Made by a program: the position numbers and the translations under genes. 64,000 nt of DNA from Trileptium ribeirensis (taxonomy: Eukaryota > Nematoda > Enoplea > Enoplida > Thoracostomopsidae), in NCBI GenBank assembly GCA_030248225.1, contig JASANE010026736.1, positions 62,001 through 126,000 on the forward strand. Reading direction: 5' to 3'. Below the pieces are notes generated by a model, which was given only the letters and a program-made list of their open reading frames with translations, was not told the DNA's origin and did no database searches. Every line of letters starts with the position of its first letter. The first letter of the stretch is position 1. Shown here one piece after another: positions 1 through 12,157 of the stretch.

Positions 1-634
1 TCTAAAATTGATTTAATATTTAGTGAATTGTAGACCCGATACAATCCGAACCGTAAGCCGGCATTATAATTAATAGCATCGGATCGTGTAGTTGTTTTCT
101 GCCACTTCGGAATAAATTATAATATTGTTTCGGTTATTCTTTGACTCAAAAGTAGCTTGACCGAACTTGATCACACCGCGGTACAACTACGTTTGTATAT
201 TATGAGTTCATATAAAACACAATTTATTATACTAGTTTAAATTGAAATTTTAGCGTCATTAAATTCGCACTTGTTTATGATGTGATCTGTTAGGAAGCTA
301 ACAAAACAGGCGTGGTAAACGATAATAGGTTATAATGCTGTTTCAGATTTTTTGGTTAGGTCTTCGGATTGCTTAATATTTTCGCGTGTTTCATATCTTT
401 TGATCTGCTTAAATAATATCGAAGTGTTTAAATGTAAGGTTAGTTTAAACATCTCCTGAAATCCGCTGCTTTATAGTTATATTGTTTTTGAATAGGCGAA
501 TGATGTTTTTCGTTCGTATGTACATATACTGTTTTAGATATTTCAGAAAATGTTTTCGTAATGTTGTTTCAAAATTTTGCTAACAACGGAACACTCAGTA
601 TTTTTACTGGGAATCAAATGAAATATTTCTTTGT

Positions 635-1002
635 AGCATGGAACGAGCAGCATAATTCCAAAGTCTAGGGTTATGTTAAAGAAGCGGCTAGATCGGCAAA
701 ATACCTAAACTACATGGAATGGTGGCATTTGACTTATTAAAGTCGAAAAACAAGAGTCGACGTATCTTCAAAATTAAAAAAATATATTTTACTATTCCTC
801 AAAATATGTCTCATTTAATGAAACATTTTCATTTTAGCATGAAACGAGCAACATCATTATTCCAAAGCCTAGTATTACGGTAGAGAAGCGTCTCGAGCGA
901 CGAAATACGTAATCTATCTGTACTACAGGTTTTTGACTTATGAAATTCAAAAACAAAAACAAGAGTCCGAAAGCCCAACATCTCGTCTAAATTAAAAAAA
1001 AC
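635..1002. repeat. Degenerate tandem duplication, about 200 bp unit
   Basis: Two diverged copies lie head to tail. Both contain a run reading roughly TTTAGCATGRAACGAGCA, then ATTCCAAAG, an AGAAGCG segment, a TTTGACTTAT segment and an AACAAGAGTC segment in the same order, and both end in an A-rich tract. The copies start near 640 and 835. Divergence is high, so this is an old duplication. Confidence 0.65.
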
Positions 1003-2470
1003 ATAAAAGTAAAAACTTGGTTTAAAAGTAAAATAACATTGTTTGGAAATATATCAAAAGTCAGCAATTTTAAATGAAACAATATCTTTGACTTGCACAT
1101 AGCCCAAAATAAAGAAACAGCTTAGGGACTATATGTTAACCGTTTAATAGTAAACGTTTCTGTGTATACGGATTATTTTTCATGTCTAATTTAGTACCAA
1201 AATGGTGTATTTTGGCGAATTAAGTGAAGTAAAAACCCAGCGGTAGTTCGGAATCTTGCTAAAAATTCTTCGTGCTTAATATTTAGGCTAAAGTTTTAGA
1301 TTTACTTTTTCTGGGAGTGGTTTCTGTTGGTAACGCAAATAAAAATAGATAAAATATAATAATTAGGGACAAAAAATTAGTTGCTTATAATTCTCGTGCG
1401 ATGAAGCTGCAAAAATTAAAACTAAAAGATTGACATGGGAAAGTTTGTAAAAGAGCATATATATGCCGCGATCGCAATCGTGTAACGTTTGCCCTATATG
1501 ATATTGTGGTCCTTTTCTGTCTATCTTTTACCCTTCCTCTAAGATGTCAGGAATACCCCATACGGTTTTCTTTAAGTGGGGAGGGGGTCAACTACCCAAA
1601 TTTGATCGACTAAAAAAGGTATCGATCTGTCGATAGGCTCCAGCTTTCTGACTTTAATAAGTACGTACGCATTTCTTTGTAAACTGCGTCGTACTTTTTA
1701 TGTTTTATTGCTTTCGTGGCCAGAAATAAATGTAATCGATCGAAAGAAACTTAGTTCATTCAAATCATTGTATTGTATGCTAATTTCAATCTGATATACT
1801 GTTATTTCCTCATGATGGTGCTCCATGTTTGATCTCATTGATATTATTTAATTAGTTCCTTTTATTTTAATATTTTTATTTCGTATTAGATTGCAATATT
1901 TCGCTTGTATATATTGTGCTTTTCCACCTCTAATTATTAATGTCTACTTGATTGTTCTTTTGTTTAACTCAGTTCACGGTATTAAAACCACGAATCACAA
2001 TTTCTGTACAGGAACAGGCTTGCTGACGAATTTGTGATCGTATTTTAAATGAGTATATTGACTTGAGACGCTCCAGTATGTGGTTAATTGATAGCATACC
2101 TTTATACTATCACAGACTGCGGCCACAGCTGTCCGATTGATCATGGTGTAGAGGTAAGAATCGTAAGTCTCAGAAGTGCACTAGTTCGCAATCAACGTAA
2201 CGATTTTGAGTCTTCTCCAATATGGTTTCGTGCCATCAGCCATTGTTGAGTTATGAGTGTCACCGTGTTCAGCGTATATATATAATTGAATGCTTTTATA
2301 AGCTCAGCTACCAAACCTGCAGTTGAGAATTTATAGACTGTAGGCATGCTGTATATGGATTGTTCAAAAATGATGTGCTTCGATAATATAATAGCATATG
2401 GTATGACCTTTTGACGGTAGTTTTCTGGAGACACCATGTTCAGTCGTCGATTGGACCTCAATAACAAACC

Positions 2471-2675
2471 GTCTGGTGGAAATTTAGCGCGGTCGTCGCC
2501 CTAAAAACCAGTCTCGCTTACTGGCATTGGTAACCAAGTTTCCGCGTATATATAATGTTTTTGGTGAAGCTCAACAACAATTTATCTTATGGAAATTTAG
2601 CGTGTCTGTGGCCCTAAATATCAGTCTTGAAAACTAGCATAGGTTACCAAGTTTCCTTGTAGAATGTTTTTGGTG
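2471..2675. repeat. Short tandem duplication, about 110 bp unit
   Basis: GGAAATTTAGCG, GCCCTAAA, CAGTCT, GGTAACCAAGTTTCC or GGTTACCAAGTTTCC, and AATGTTTTTGGTG occur in the same order twice, starting near 2478 and 2590. Confidence 0.65.
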
Positions 2676-4137
2676 GGAATTTTAAGCGGTTAACATTTTC
2701 AAAGGATAAATTTTTCTGCAAATTTTCAGACAGAACGTGCGTAATCCAGCTAGTCATTGAGAAATAACGTTGAAATACTGAGAATATGTTTGTATAAGCT
2801 AGGTATAATTGTGTATATTTTTGACCATAACTTCTTATTGTATAATAGTAAATTTTGTGTTTTCATCATGTTTCATTTGTTTAGGAAGAATCTCAAATGT
2901 TTAATCGTTGAGCTATGGGCATGTATAAGTACTGTACACTCAAAATAATTTCAATAAAATTTAATTTTCTTTAAATTTTGCTCCGCCAGATTTTTGAGCT
3001 AGATAACCCTGTGTGTGGCTTAAATTTCATGGAAACATATTTTGAGTTTACACTTTGTGAGACCTTAGGTGGTACTGCTGGGTGCCTGAATTGTTTATGC
3101 CTGTAATAATTATTGCGCTCGGTATTCGCGGTGTCGTTGCATGTTTTAATAAGTTGGACAGGGTGTATGCGTACGGGTATGCAAAGTGCCTGTGTTTGTG
3201 CTATAGATATTAAAATAGGATAATTACGTTTCAAATGCATATACCGTTTAAAGCTTCGTGGCTATTTCAGAACTGCAATGAAAGCTGCTCAGTTTGCATG
3301 GTATATTTGAAAGCTTCACGGTGAAACTGTTTTAGCTCAACGGCAAATACAGAGTCTTCCCAAAAAATTATCATTGTAGTAGTAACTTATGAATGTGATA
3401 TTAAATTCTGTTTACCAAGGAAACTGACTGTCTCGATACAAGAAAGAAGATTTTGACAGGGAGAAGGTAAGTAGAAAAGCTGCTCAATTCTGTTACAGAA
3501 ATTGCGTTTGAATGCTTAGAGCAAGAGGTACCTACAAGTTTTGGATTTGATGTAATGCGGTATATTATATTCTTACATTTTATTCAGTTATACACTATTA
3601 AATGTATACACACGATTCGAGACAGCTACTACCAGTCTCAATCGGGAATTCGGTATAGTGATTTGTCTAGAGTTTTGAAGTTTAAAGAACTGAATGCTTT
3701 TGAATTAGTCTGTGTTTTGGTTGTTTTCATGCCGCTTCTCGCACGATCTGTAGTCTATTCTCTGCCAGTAATATTGGTTAAGTTGGTCGTTTCAAAACGT
3801 TTGCGTGGAATTACATAGCTAGCCAAGCGGCTTCCTGAACCTAAACAGATTTAGCATTGGCGTTTTTAATTAGATTTTAGTTGATTTATTTATATACATT
3901 TGAAATTTCTATTTACTGATATGTGTGTGCTCGGAACAGTGAATAAGCTTAAAGCTTTCAGTGATTGACAGTTGTTTGTAGAATATTTTAAAATTTGTAT
4001 ATTGTCTGTTCAAACAAGGGCTCGGACGTTGAGACGTTCAGGCGCTAAGCCATTTTAGGATGAAACTAGCGAAAAGAAAATGTCTGGCTCATTTGACGAA
4101 CATGGGCCTTCGCTAAAACACTTCGCAATCCGAGGTC

Positions 4138-4706
4138 GGGTCTTTTCGGTTATCCCCCCCCAGCCGGAATTTCGTCAATTTTGAAGTTACAGATAAAATT
4201 TTGGTACCAATCGATTCAGCTCGATGAGCTGGTTCAGGAAGTACCCATCTTGCCCACATCCCTGACAAATTTTTTTTTCGATTTTTGAGGTCCCAGTGGT
4301 CCCCCCTTGGAAACCCAAAAAAAATTTTTCTTCGTAATATGGTCATATTGGATACCATTCGACGCGGCTTGATGAGATAAATCGACTAGTGTGTAATTTG
4401 TTGAAATCTACCCCACCGTTAGAAAACTATGATGGCCCAAGTAACCCTGAGGCGCAGAAATAAATTACACATTAATCGACTTGTCTCATCAAGCCGAGTC
4501 GAATGATACCCAATATGACGACATTCCGAAGAACAAATTTTTTGGGTTCCCAAGGGAACCTCAAAAAATCGAAAAAAATTTTGTCAGGGATGTGGGTAAA
4601 ATGGGTATTTTCTGAACCAGCTCATCGAGCTGAATCGATTGGTGCCAAAATTTCATCTCAAAATTGACGAAATTCCGGCTGGGGGAGGGGATAACCGAAA
4701 AGACCC
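4138..4706. mobile_element. Foldback (inverted-repeat) element, 569 bp
   Basis: Two long inverted arms of about 250-260 bp (roughly 4138-4401 and 4462-4706) are separated by a spacer of about 60 bp. The left arm opens GGGTCTTTTCGGTTATCC and the right arm ends with its reverse complement, GGATAACCGAAAAGACCC. Matching inner segments include TCAGCTCGATGAGCTG and CGGCTTGATGAGA. No ORF is present. The structure is that of a non-autonomous foldback or MITE-like element; the superfamily cannot be assigned because I see no clear target duplication. Confidence 0.8.
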
Positions 4707-5619
4707 CTTAGGTCTAGGTTTTACTGGTATCTTCATTGATCTTGCTTGAACTAGTATTTTTACCAAGCGCGAGCTATTTAATTTTATACCAGCTACATAA
4801 CATTAGTAGTATATATAACCGTTGGGTTGAAAATCCTAGGTCACTTTAAACATTGATTGGGCCGTCGCTGCTGCGTTTAATTTGAGGTGTTTGACAGAAC
4901 CAATGAAATTGCATACACGAAATCAGACAGGGTTAAATATTACTGACGATGGTCAGAAACCCACGATAGTTTCCTACTAATGGGGATATTTTTGCGGGTG
5001 CAGTTCAAAATCTAACTTTCACGACTGCACTATTTAAGATATCAAAGACTGTTTATTTTATCCACGAAGCTTAGCTAGCCCTAGCTATTTTTTTACTGTT
5101 TTTCGAGATAAACTGTCAGTTTCAACCTAACGGAAACAGTGTAGCAACTAGTTATCGTTAGGTGTATACCCTAGTTGTACGCAAATATTAATTCAGCATT
5201 AAAACTGTGATCCTTTTTTAGCTTTCCGGCAAACGCTAACGCCGGCATTGTACCATAACAGGGTATGTCCTGAGAATGGCTACCGATGACAGGCAGTTAA
5301 GACTGACAAGATCTCAAATCACAGATAAGTTTAACAATACAAATGACATTTAGCAAAATGCAATTTTCGATATATGACTGAATATATTTATCGTAAGATA
5401 GATTGTGCTGTTGCCTAGTTGCAATATACAGTATTAAACACGCCGTTTACTGCAACAGCGGCACATGTCACCTTTAGGGGCCGGACATTATAACGTTAGA
5501 AAAAGAACAGCTTAGAGCGGGGGTTCGGGGAGCGGCAGTCCCGTCTTAGGCTTAGTGTATGTCGCATATAAAGGCCTTAGTTTAGGCGTAGTATTTCGAG
5601 AACGGCATGGCCTGCATTT

Positions 5620-5912
5620 TGTTTTCGCTCCTCCGGGTTACATGGGCCCTCATAACTTTCTAACGATGGCGTATAGTTCAATAAACTCCAGTGGATTTCT
5701 CTCACCAAGCCGAGTCGAATAGTACCCAACATGACCATATTGCAAAGAAAAATTTTTTCGGTTCCCAAGGCGGGACTATTGGCGGGACCTCAAAAAATCG
5801 AAAAATAATTTAGGTAAAATGAGTATTTTCTGAGCCGCCTCATCGAGCTGAATCGATTGATACCAAAATCAGCTCTGTAAATTCAAAATTGACCAAATTC
5901 CGGCAGGGTTAC
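5620..5912. mobile_element. One-armed relative of the 4138-4706 foldback element
   Basis: The segment repeats part of the foldback spacer (in the opposite orientation) followed by one arm: CACCAAGCCGAGTCGAATAG, an ATGACCATATTGCAAAG segment, a TCGAGCTGAATCGATTG segment and AATTCCGGC. The second arm is missing or unrecognisable. A weaker relative lies at about 28318-28440. Confidence 0.65.
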
Positions 5913-7022
5913 CAAATTGTGTGCCATTTTCATAGTTGCAAAAATTCACTCGCCATCCCCATTGCCGCACGCTTTTACCCCTCTTGAAGCATTTATATAG
6001 TACTCTAAGCCGACAAAATTTGGTCACCGATATAGATGTTTTCGATTGTTGTCAACAGAACGCTAAATGTGAAACCGAGTTTTATTATGAAATTTGCGGA
6101 AATCTATCTAGAGTGGGCAAGTCAAATTCTCAGGAAGGTCCATGAAAATGATGATTACATAAATCTTGATCCCAAATTGCAGTTTTAAACACAACGCTTA
6201 CATGAGACCATTTTTCCCTCCAAACTTTTTAGTATATAGCATTATATACAAATATCTATATGTTAATGTCTCGCAGTGGTAAGGTTTCGTGTTCGAACCA
6301 TTTACGTGGAGTAAATCTTCCTGATGAAGAGACTACGGCCAGATTGTTCAAGGTACCCGACCGAAAAAGGGGAACTATAAGTCTCAGAACATAATTACAG
6401 GGTTGCCGCGATGGAACGGGCATCGCTTGGCTGATTTTGCATCGGCAACTCTGACTGCTAATGCCACTAAGCGGCGACCAGCACCCACACACCTTGCATA
6501 GTTTGGGGACTTTGGCAATAGCTTCTGAACACCTTTACCTATGTATCAAAGCGTAAGCCTGCGCGCCTATAGTATCTCTGTAACAATGGTTATGTTGCAA
6601 AATGCCCCACATGCGTGTATAAACGCACTGGAAAAGTTTTTTCATTCGCCTTACCGGCGCAAGTTTAATAGTTAACCCTAAAAGCGGTTTTGGTACCATT
6701 TTTGAGAGTTACCACGTACCGCCAATGCTTCTGTAGTTGTCATACTACCCGGTACGTTTTCATTAATTTTCAGGTTAATCATGTTTTTACGCACACGTCA
6801 TAAATGTAACTATATTAATACGTATATAGATTGATTAACTAAAAAACTATTATTGTACCACACAGCTGTATTGTATTGGCATAAGACATGGACAAACCCT
6901 GGGTTGATAAAAATAGTTTTCTCTCATATAACAGCCAATTCTAATTTTAACGTTTAGTGGCGTGTGTTAAATGCATGCTATGTCGTTCTCGATATATCTA
7001 TATATCCTAAGCTTAATCCATA
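5913..7022. other. Non-coding interval
   Basis: No supported gene or repeat. Short frames at 5936-6145 and on the minus strand at 6256-6492 have no recognisable features. Confidence 0.6.
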
Positions 7023-8616
7023 TGTAACAAGAGGCACGCGTGGCGACGCCCCTGCGCTTAGCATAAAATGCATTAGATGCTAAAATTATTTTAACTAGAA
7101 TTTCGTGACTCGACATGATGTCTTTCGGACGTTACATTCTATAACAACACCGTATATGTGATCCCTTTTTACTTTACGTATGCACACGAGTCTGGTAACA
7201 AGGCTTGCTCGTAGTAATACCTACTAGTATATGTTCTTCATATATATATTATGCAAATACTGAAAAAATCGCAAAGTGCTCACATGAGCGACAAGACTGT
7301 TGTTTTGGCTATCGATTGTTTGTGTGTCATTGTTCAGTTTTAAGTCAGCACACAAAGTAGCATTATGCAGACAATAGTGCATTGTGAAATTCGGCGAATT
7401 GCATTGCGGGTGGGTTTTTTGCTCATGCGCTGGGTTTGACTATGCTCTATGCAGCTATGCACTAGAAATTATTTCAACCAAATAGTTCTTGTTTATAGGA
7501 GTGGATAGCCTGGGTTGTTTTCGATCGTTTATTGACTTCTGTTGCATATGACATATGGTTGCCTTGGAACGACTTTGTTTGTACTGGGGTGGGATAAGTC
7601 AAAACATTTTGCAATTAATAGCCCTGTAGTTCTCGGAATCACTAAGAGATGACATTCAAGTGAGTCGAAGCTTGGGTATTTAAGTCAGCACGCACTCTGC
7701 TCTAGGCCTCACTTTAGTTCGTCAGTCAGAGAGTTTGACGGTTGTTGTTTAGCCTCATTTCAGTTATACATAGACCTCGCCTCAGTTTCTTCGCCAGAAT
7801 TCTTTGCGTTATTGCGCGAGATTCAGTTCAATTGTTCGTCATCAATTATTGCGCGATAATTTAGAGTTTTGTTCGTTGGTTGGTTCGCTAGCTATACTTC
7901 TACTTCTGTGGTTAGAGTAAGTCAGTCTTATATTGTGATTTGGTCTTTACGGTGGTATTAACAGGTTACTTCTGTTCCTAGTAGCATAAAGAGTTTGGAC
8001 GTTAGCTCATTTGTATTACGGTACAGAGGCATCCCTGCTAATCGGTTACTCGCGCAAGCAGCATCCTAGTATTTGGTCCTTATTGTGGGCAGTCACGAGG
8101 CTCGTGGATATTAAAGCTGTACAAAGATTTTTTGTGAAGAAGTAAAGACACTGCGGCATAATGATGAGTGTTATAGAGCATGTGCTCACTTTTGCGATAT
8201 TTTAACAAATATTCTTGGCTTTTGTGGTTGGAGATATTACTGATTGGTCAGTTTGGTGGATTTTGTGTCGTGGATTTTGTACGTGTATACTTTACTCATC
8301 ATTTCCTTTGGAGTTTGTTTTGAACCGCAGCACATTTACAGGGATTACTCATACTGAACACGCGCATACTTCTTTTGCTGAGAATAGGCAGAGTGGAATT
8401 GTTTGTGTATACACGCATAGACAGTGATAGTATTACAGCCTAGAGGCCAGGCTGATAGTTGATTTTGAGTACTTTGAGATATTGATTTGGCTTAAGCTGT
8501 AGATTGAATTAAGCGTAAGAGTTCATCGTTTTTTCGTAACGACAGTCGAACATTTCCCAAAGTCCAGAGTGCTGATTTTCTCTAAAAAACCTAGCGTTCG
8601 ATTGTTCTTCGTTACA
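7023..8616 (+). repeat. 5' LTR of element A
   Basis: 1594 bp, bounded by TGTAAC and GTTACA. The same sequence recurs at 12523-14042 and, truncated, at 30604-31859. It contains a TATTTAAG promoter box at 7677-7684. Short frames inside it are not conserved between the three copies and are not genes. Confidence 0.92.
7677..7684 (+). promoter_or_regulatory. TATA box of element A LTR
   Basis: TATTTAAG is preserved in all three LTR copies (also 13149-13156 and 31277-31284). It is followed 30-45 bases later by TCA-containing initiator-like sequence. Start of transcription is inferred near 7709-7725. Confidence 0.65.
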
Positions 8617-8618
8617 TT

Positions 8619-8635
8619 TGGAGGTCCCACCGAGA
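8619..8635 (+). other. Primer binding site, tRNA-Gln type
   Basis: TGGAGGTCCCACCGAGA, two bases downstream of the 5' LTR, is the exact complement of the last 17 bases (with CCA) of the animal tRNA-Gln(TTG) sequence as I know it. This fixes the 3' boundary of the 5' LTR at 8616. Confidence 0.85.
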
Positions 8636-8715
8636 CTGGGTTCTTCATAGCCGAGTCTGGTGAACTTTGATCGTTGCCAATTCCAGGGTAGCGGACAAAT
8701 ACGTCTGAATATAAT

Positions 8716-11226
8716 TTGAGAAGTAGGAGTGGGGCAAGATTAGAATCTAGTGACGACGAACCAAATAATAGTTCGTACTTAGAATCGGATAGTTTTGTCT
8801 ACTCTGTGCCAAGTCAGGAGAAGGTGAAAATGGTAGATTCGCTGTCCAAGAATATTGGTCAATTAGACCATGTCGTGAAAGACCTAGCCACAAGACTAGA
8901 TACGGGTTTACAAAATTTATCAGATGAATTTGGGGAATTATCACATCGCGCTAGTTTAGCAAACCAACTTGACCTTACAATAAAACCGTATAAAGGGGAT
9001 TTGACTGGCCAAGATTTTAACACTTGGATTGAAAATTTTAACACAGTCTGTGAAGCCAAATTGATCGGTGAAGCATTAAGATTGAGAGTATTGCCAGCGT
9101 ACTTAAAAGATCGGGCTAAAGATGTTTATGATCGTCTTCCTGACGCCTCCAAAAGACATTATAATGACTTGGTGCGTTCGTTGAGAAATGGGTTAGCTAC
9201 CCCCGAATGGTCAATGTACCATGAAGCGGCGTTAGAGCAACGTCAACAACATGTCGGTGAAAATGTTACAGCATACCTTAAAGTAATTAAGCGCGCGTGT
9301 AAAAATATATATCCGGCTGAGAATGACGCGAATTTGGAGCGAAAAATAATTAGTCGATTTTTCAGTGGGCTCCGTTCACCTGAATTAAAGTCACAAGTAT
9401 TTCGTGATATGCCCAAATCTTTAAGAGAGGCCGAGGATTTGGCCCAACGATTGGATATGCAAAGTATATTATGCACACCCACCGTTTCCACGGTTGGAGT
9501 TGTATCATCTTCGGCCATTTCAGATAAGAGATTGGAACAAATCACACGTGGAATAGAACTTCTGACCGAAAATCAAAAAGTATTGGCTTCTAAAATAGAA
9601 CGCCCCCGTGAGGAACAACGTGGAACGACTAGGCCTTTCCCGCCAAGACGTCCCGACACAGGATATCGACCAAATAACATTTTACCACAAAACCAAATGA
9701 TGAACCGAAATCGATTTAAGTCCTCTGCAGAATTTAACCCAAGAGGACCTAGGTGTTATAACTGTGGAAAGCTGGGTCACATGGCTATGAGCTGTCTTCT
9801 TCGAGGCCCGCAACAACCTAATACTAGGAACCAATCAAGACCATGGTTTAATACTACCAGAAATAGCTTCCCATCGTCAAACAATCCACTTCAACAACCA
9901 ACACGTCCAAATATACCTAACGTTGGACCAATGGCAGTCAAACCAGTAACACGAAATGTGGTTGCTGCAGCCACCATGGCTGAACTTGATCCAATTAAAA
10001 GTGAGCCACCCGTACCCAAAAATAATATTGAGCTAGAGGAACTAAAGCGGGAAATTGAGGCTTTGACTAAACAAAACGCGCTTCTGGTTGAGAAGGCTTA
10101 TCCGCAGTTCGCTGGAGCCATCACTGTTGTACCAAAAGCAACTGTAAAATCAGTTGATAAAGAAACGCAAACAATGGTCCCAGAAAATAACACTGAAAGA
10201 AAAATTGAAAAACCTTTGAAACGGATCAAAACGGGATGGTCGACCCCTAAATATATCATGATTATGTTTGCAATGCTGCTGTTTTGTACAATGACTATAC
10301 CTGCTGATACGGCATTTGTTCGTACTTTAAATAAGTTACATCCGCATTTATTTCCTTCATTTGGAGTCGGCTTTGTCCCAGAAGGCCTTGTTGTTACCGC
10401 AACTGACTCCGTTTATGCCCAACTACTGGTTCACACTAATCATGAAAAACATGAGCAATGCAAGACTATGTTAAAAAATACGTTCAACGTAGATAATAAT
10501 TCGAAAGATTGCAACTGCACTGGACATAAATTCTTGTATAGTGAATCTCAAAAGGCACTTCGCCAGTTAGACAAAAATTTTGATGGATCTGTAGATCCAG
10601 AGTTTAATGAAGCTCTACCTCAAACTATTTGCACGGATAAACCTTTTACATGCTCGTTTAATCAAAATCCTAGGGAGAAACGATTTGTTGGCGTTGCTTT
10701 TGCAGGTGCAATGTCTGTGCTAGGACTTGGAGTTGGCATTGCTAATACAGTTAAGATGTCAAGGCGTGAGCCTAAGGTGATCGCACTCCAGAAAGCTGTT
10801 CCCTTATTGGAAAAACATATGATTGAAGAGGCCAAAAAAATTAAGCAATTATCTATTAATCAAGAGCGCATATATGCAGTAACACATAATATTGTAAGAT
10901 ACATGAAACAAGCAACTGTATCCATTGAATGTACACTGAGTCAGTATGTTGTATATACACATTTTATGTCTCAAACTAACTTATTTATAAATGACGTAAG
11001 AAATTTAATAGAAGCAACGGTCACGGCTAGTAATGATAGAACATTGTCGGCCGATATTTTGACCGCGGCGCATATAAGATTATTGGTTCAGAGGGAATAT
11101 TCTTTAGCCGCCACAGTATACGCACATGATCCAGAATTATTTTATCATTTTGTCACCGTATATCCGGTGATGCTGGATATTATGAATACACGTTTCGTTT
11201 ATATACCTGAAATTCCTAGGATATGA
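8716..11226 (+). CDS. Gag-Env fusion polyprotein of element A
   Basis: Open frame of 836 codons. Residues about 90-250 are a Ty3/gypsy-type Gag capsid region (a PYKGDLTGQDFNTWIENF stretch and a DRAKDVYDRLPD stretch). A CCHC zinc knuckle (C-x2-C-x4-H-x4-C) starts at residue 347. A Lys/Glu-rich linker with coiled-coil character leads to a hydrophobic segment at about 512-530. An envelope-like ectodomain follows: a short surface part, a basic cleavage site REKR at 653-656, then a Gly/Ala-rich hydrophobic fusion-peptide-like segment and a helical region. The start is uncertain. The codon at 8716 is TTG, the first ATG is at 8830 (codon 39), and an in-frame TAG lies near 8689. The frame closes at TGA 11224 before the Env ectodomain is complete. 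The usual pol between gag and env is absent. Gag assignment is firm; Env rests on layout and on similarity to the env of element B. Confidence 0.85.
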   Translation: MRSRSGARLESSDDEPNNSSYLESDSFVYSVPSQEKVKMVDSLSKNIGQLDHVVKDLATRLDTGLQNLSDEFGELSHRASLANQLDLTIKPYKGDLTGQDFNTWIENFNTVCEAKLIGEALRLRVLPAYLKDRAKDVYDRLPDASKRHYNDLVRSLRNGLATPEWSMYHEAALEQRQQHVGENVTAYLKVIKRACKNIYPAENDANLERKIISRFFSGLRSPELKSQVFRDMPKSLREAEDLAQRLDMQSILCTPTVSTVGVVSSSAISDKRLEQITRGIELLTENQKVLASKIERPREEQRGTTRPFPPRRPDTGYRPNNILPQNQMMNRNRFKSSAEFNPRGPRCYNCGKLGHMAMSCLLRGPQQPNTRNQSRPWFNTTRNSFPSSNNPLQQPTRPNIPNVGPMAVKPVTRNVVAAATMAELDPIKSEPPVPKNNIELEELKREIEALTKQNALLVEKAYPQFAGAITVVPKATVKSVDKETQTMVPENNTERKIEKPLKRIKTGWSTPKYIMIMFAMLLFCTMTIPADTAFVRTLNKLHPHLFPSFGVGFVPEGLVVTATDSVYAQLLVHTNHEKHEQCKTMLKNTFNVDNNSKDCNCTGHKFLYSESQKALRQLDKNFDGSVDPEFNEALPQTICTDKPFTCSFNQNPREKRFVGVAFAGAMSVLGLGVGIANTVKMSRREPKVIALQKAVPLLEKHMIEEAKKIKQLSINQERIYAVTHNIVRYMKQATVSIECTLSQYVVYTHFMSQTNLFINDVRNLIEATVTASNDRTLSADILTAAHIRLLVQREYSLAATVYAHDPELFYHFVTVYPVMLDIMNTRFVYIPEIPRI

Positions 11227-12157
11227 GTTAATAATATTTTGCCTTTGATGCGGGTTGTAAATGTAGGGTTTAACGAACCTAGTTCAAACACCACTGTTCG
11301 CTTATCCTTGCCTAATTTCATTATATATGACACAACGCTAAATAAGGATATTTTCATGAAGTAATCTCGGAACATTGTCGTAGGCGCACAGGACTTTGGT
11401 ACTGCGCGCGTGAATCCTTACCGACCAGTAATAGTGACACATGTCTTCAAGATCTGCGTCAACTCTTCTATTACAAATAAGTCATGTATATTCGACGTTA
11501 AGCAGTATTCCCCAGAAACGATAATTGAGAGCACGCGCGTAGGCATTTTAGTCCGCAAATCTCAGGAATATATACACGTCACCCGTATTCAACCTGGTGG
11601 ACAGGTTACCAAGGCGGAGAACATTGTAGTACCACAACACGGTGTAATGTTTTTTGCACATTCTGATTTTTCCATGATTATTGTTGGTGATCAAGTTCTA
11701 ACCTCGGGTCTAAGGCCAGCGCAAGATTTTGAGGTACTTGTACAAAAAGTCGAAAATTTTCAGCTTAACTTTTCTGATATAGCTCCTCCTGCATGGAGTA
11801 AATTAAATGATGTCAAATACCATGCGGCCATAACACAGGAACGGTCAAAACGGGAGTTATCATTTTTCATGCCTACTGAAACCAGGAATAGAACTTCCAT
11901 CAGAACTTACTTTAATAATAATTGTAATCGCATTCATTTTTCTTATCGTTTGCGTTCATTACTTTCGCAAGAAGCTGAAAAAATTATTTTGTCGGTGTTG
12001 CAAATGCAACTCTCAAAACCAAAGGAGCAATGATATCGAACTGAAAGAAAATTCGGTGTCATTTCCTACTGAGCAGGTTTATCATTTATCAACAAACTCG
12101 ATAAGTCTCACTGATCCCGTAATGCTAAGGGCACGCCCACTAATCGTTGAGAGTTAA
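11227..12157 (+). pseudogene. Broken C-terminal part of element A env
   Basis: This continues the glycoprotein after the stop at 11224-11226. The open stretch 11410-12033 aligns by eye with the distal ectodomain of the element B env: both have a conserved run with V/IP-x-x-G, an AHS or LSHS, and a (I/L)VVG-like segment. Near 11880-11905 the frame changes: from 11906 a strongly hydrophobic run of about 20 codons followed by basic residues, typical of a membrane anchor and tail, is read in a different frame, which stays open to TAA 12155-12157. The anchor is therefore uncoupled from the ectodomain and the gene is inactive as it stands. Confidence 0.75.

Larger units (their letters stand above)
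1..4137. other. Non-coding, repeat-poor to mildly repetitive flank
   Basis: No gene is recognised here on either strand. Open frames are under 100 codons, AT-rich in composition and without domain-like character. Degenerate local duplications at about 635-1002 and 2471-2675 are listed separately. Confidence 0.7.
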
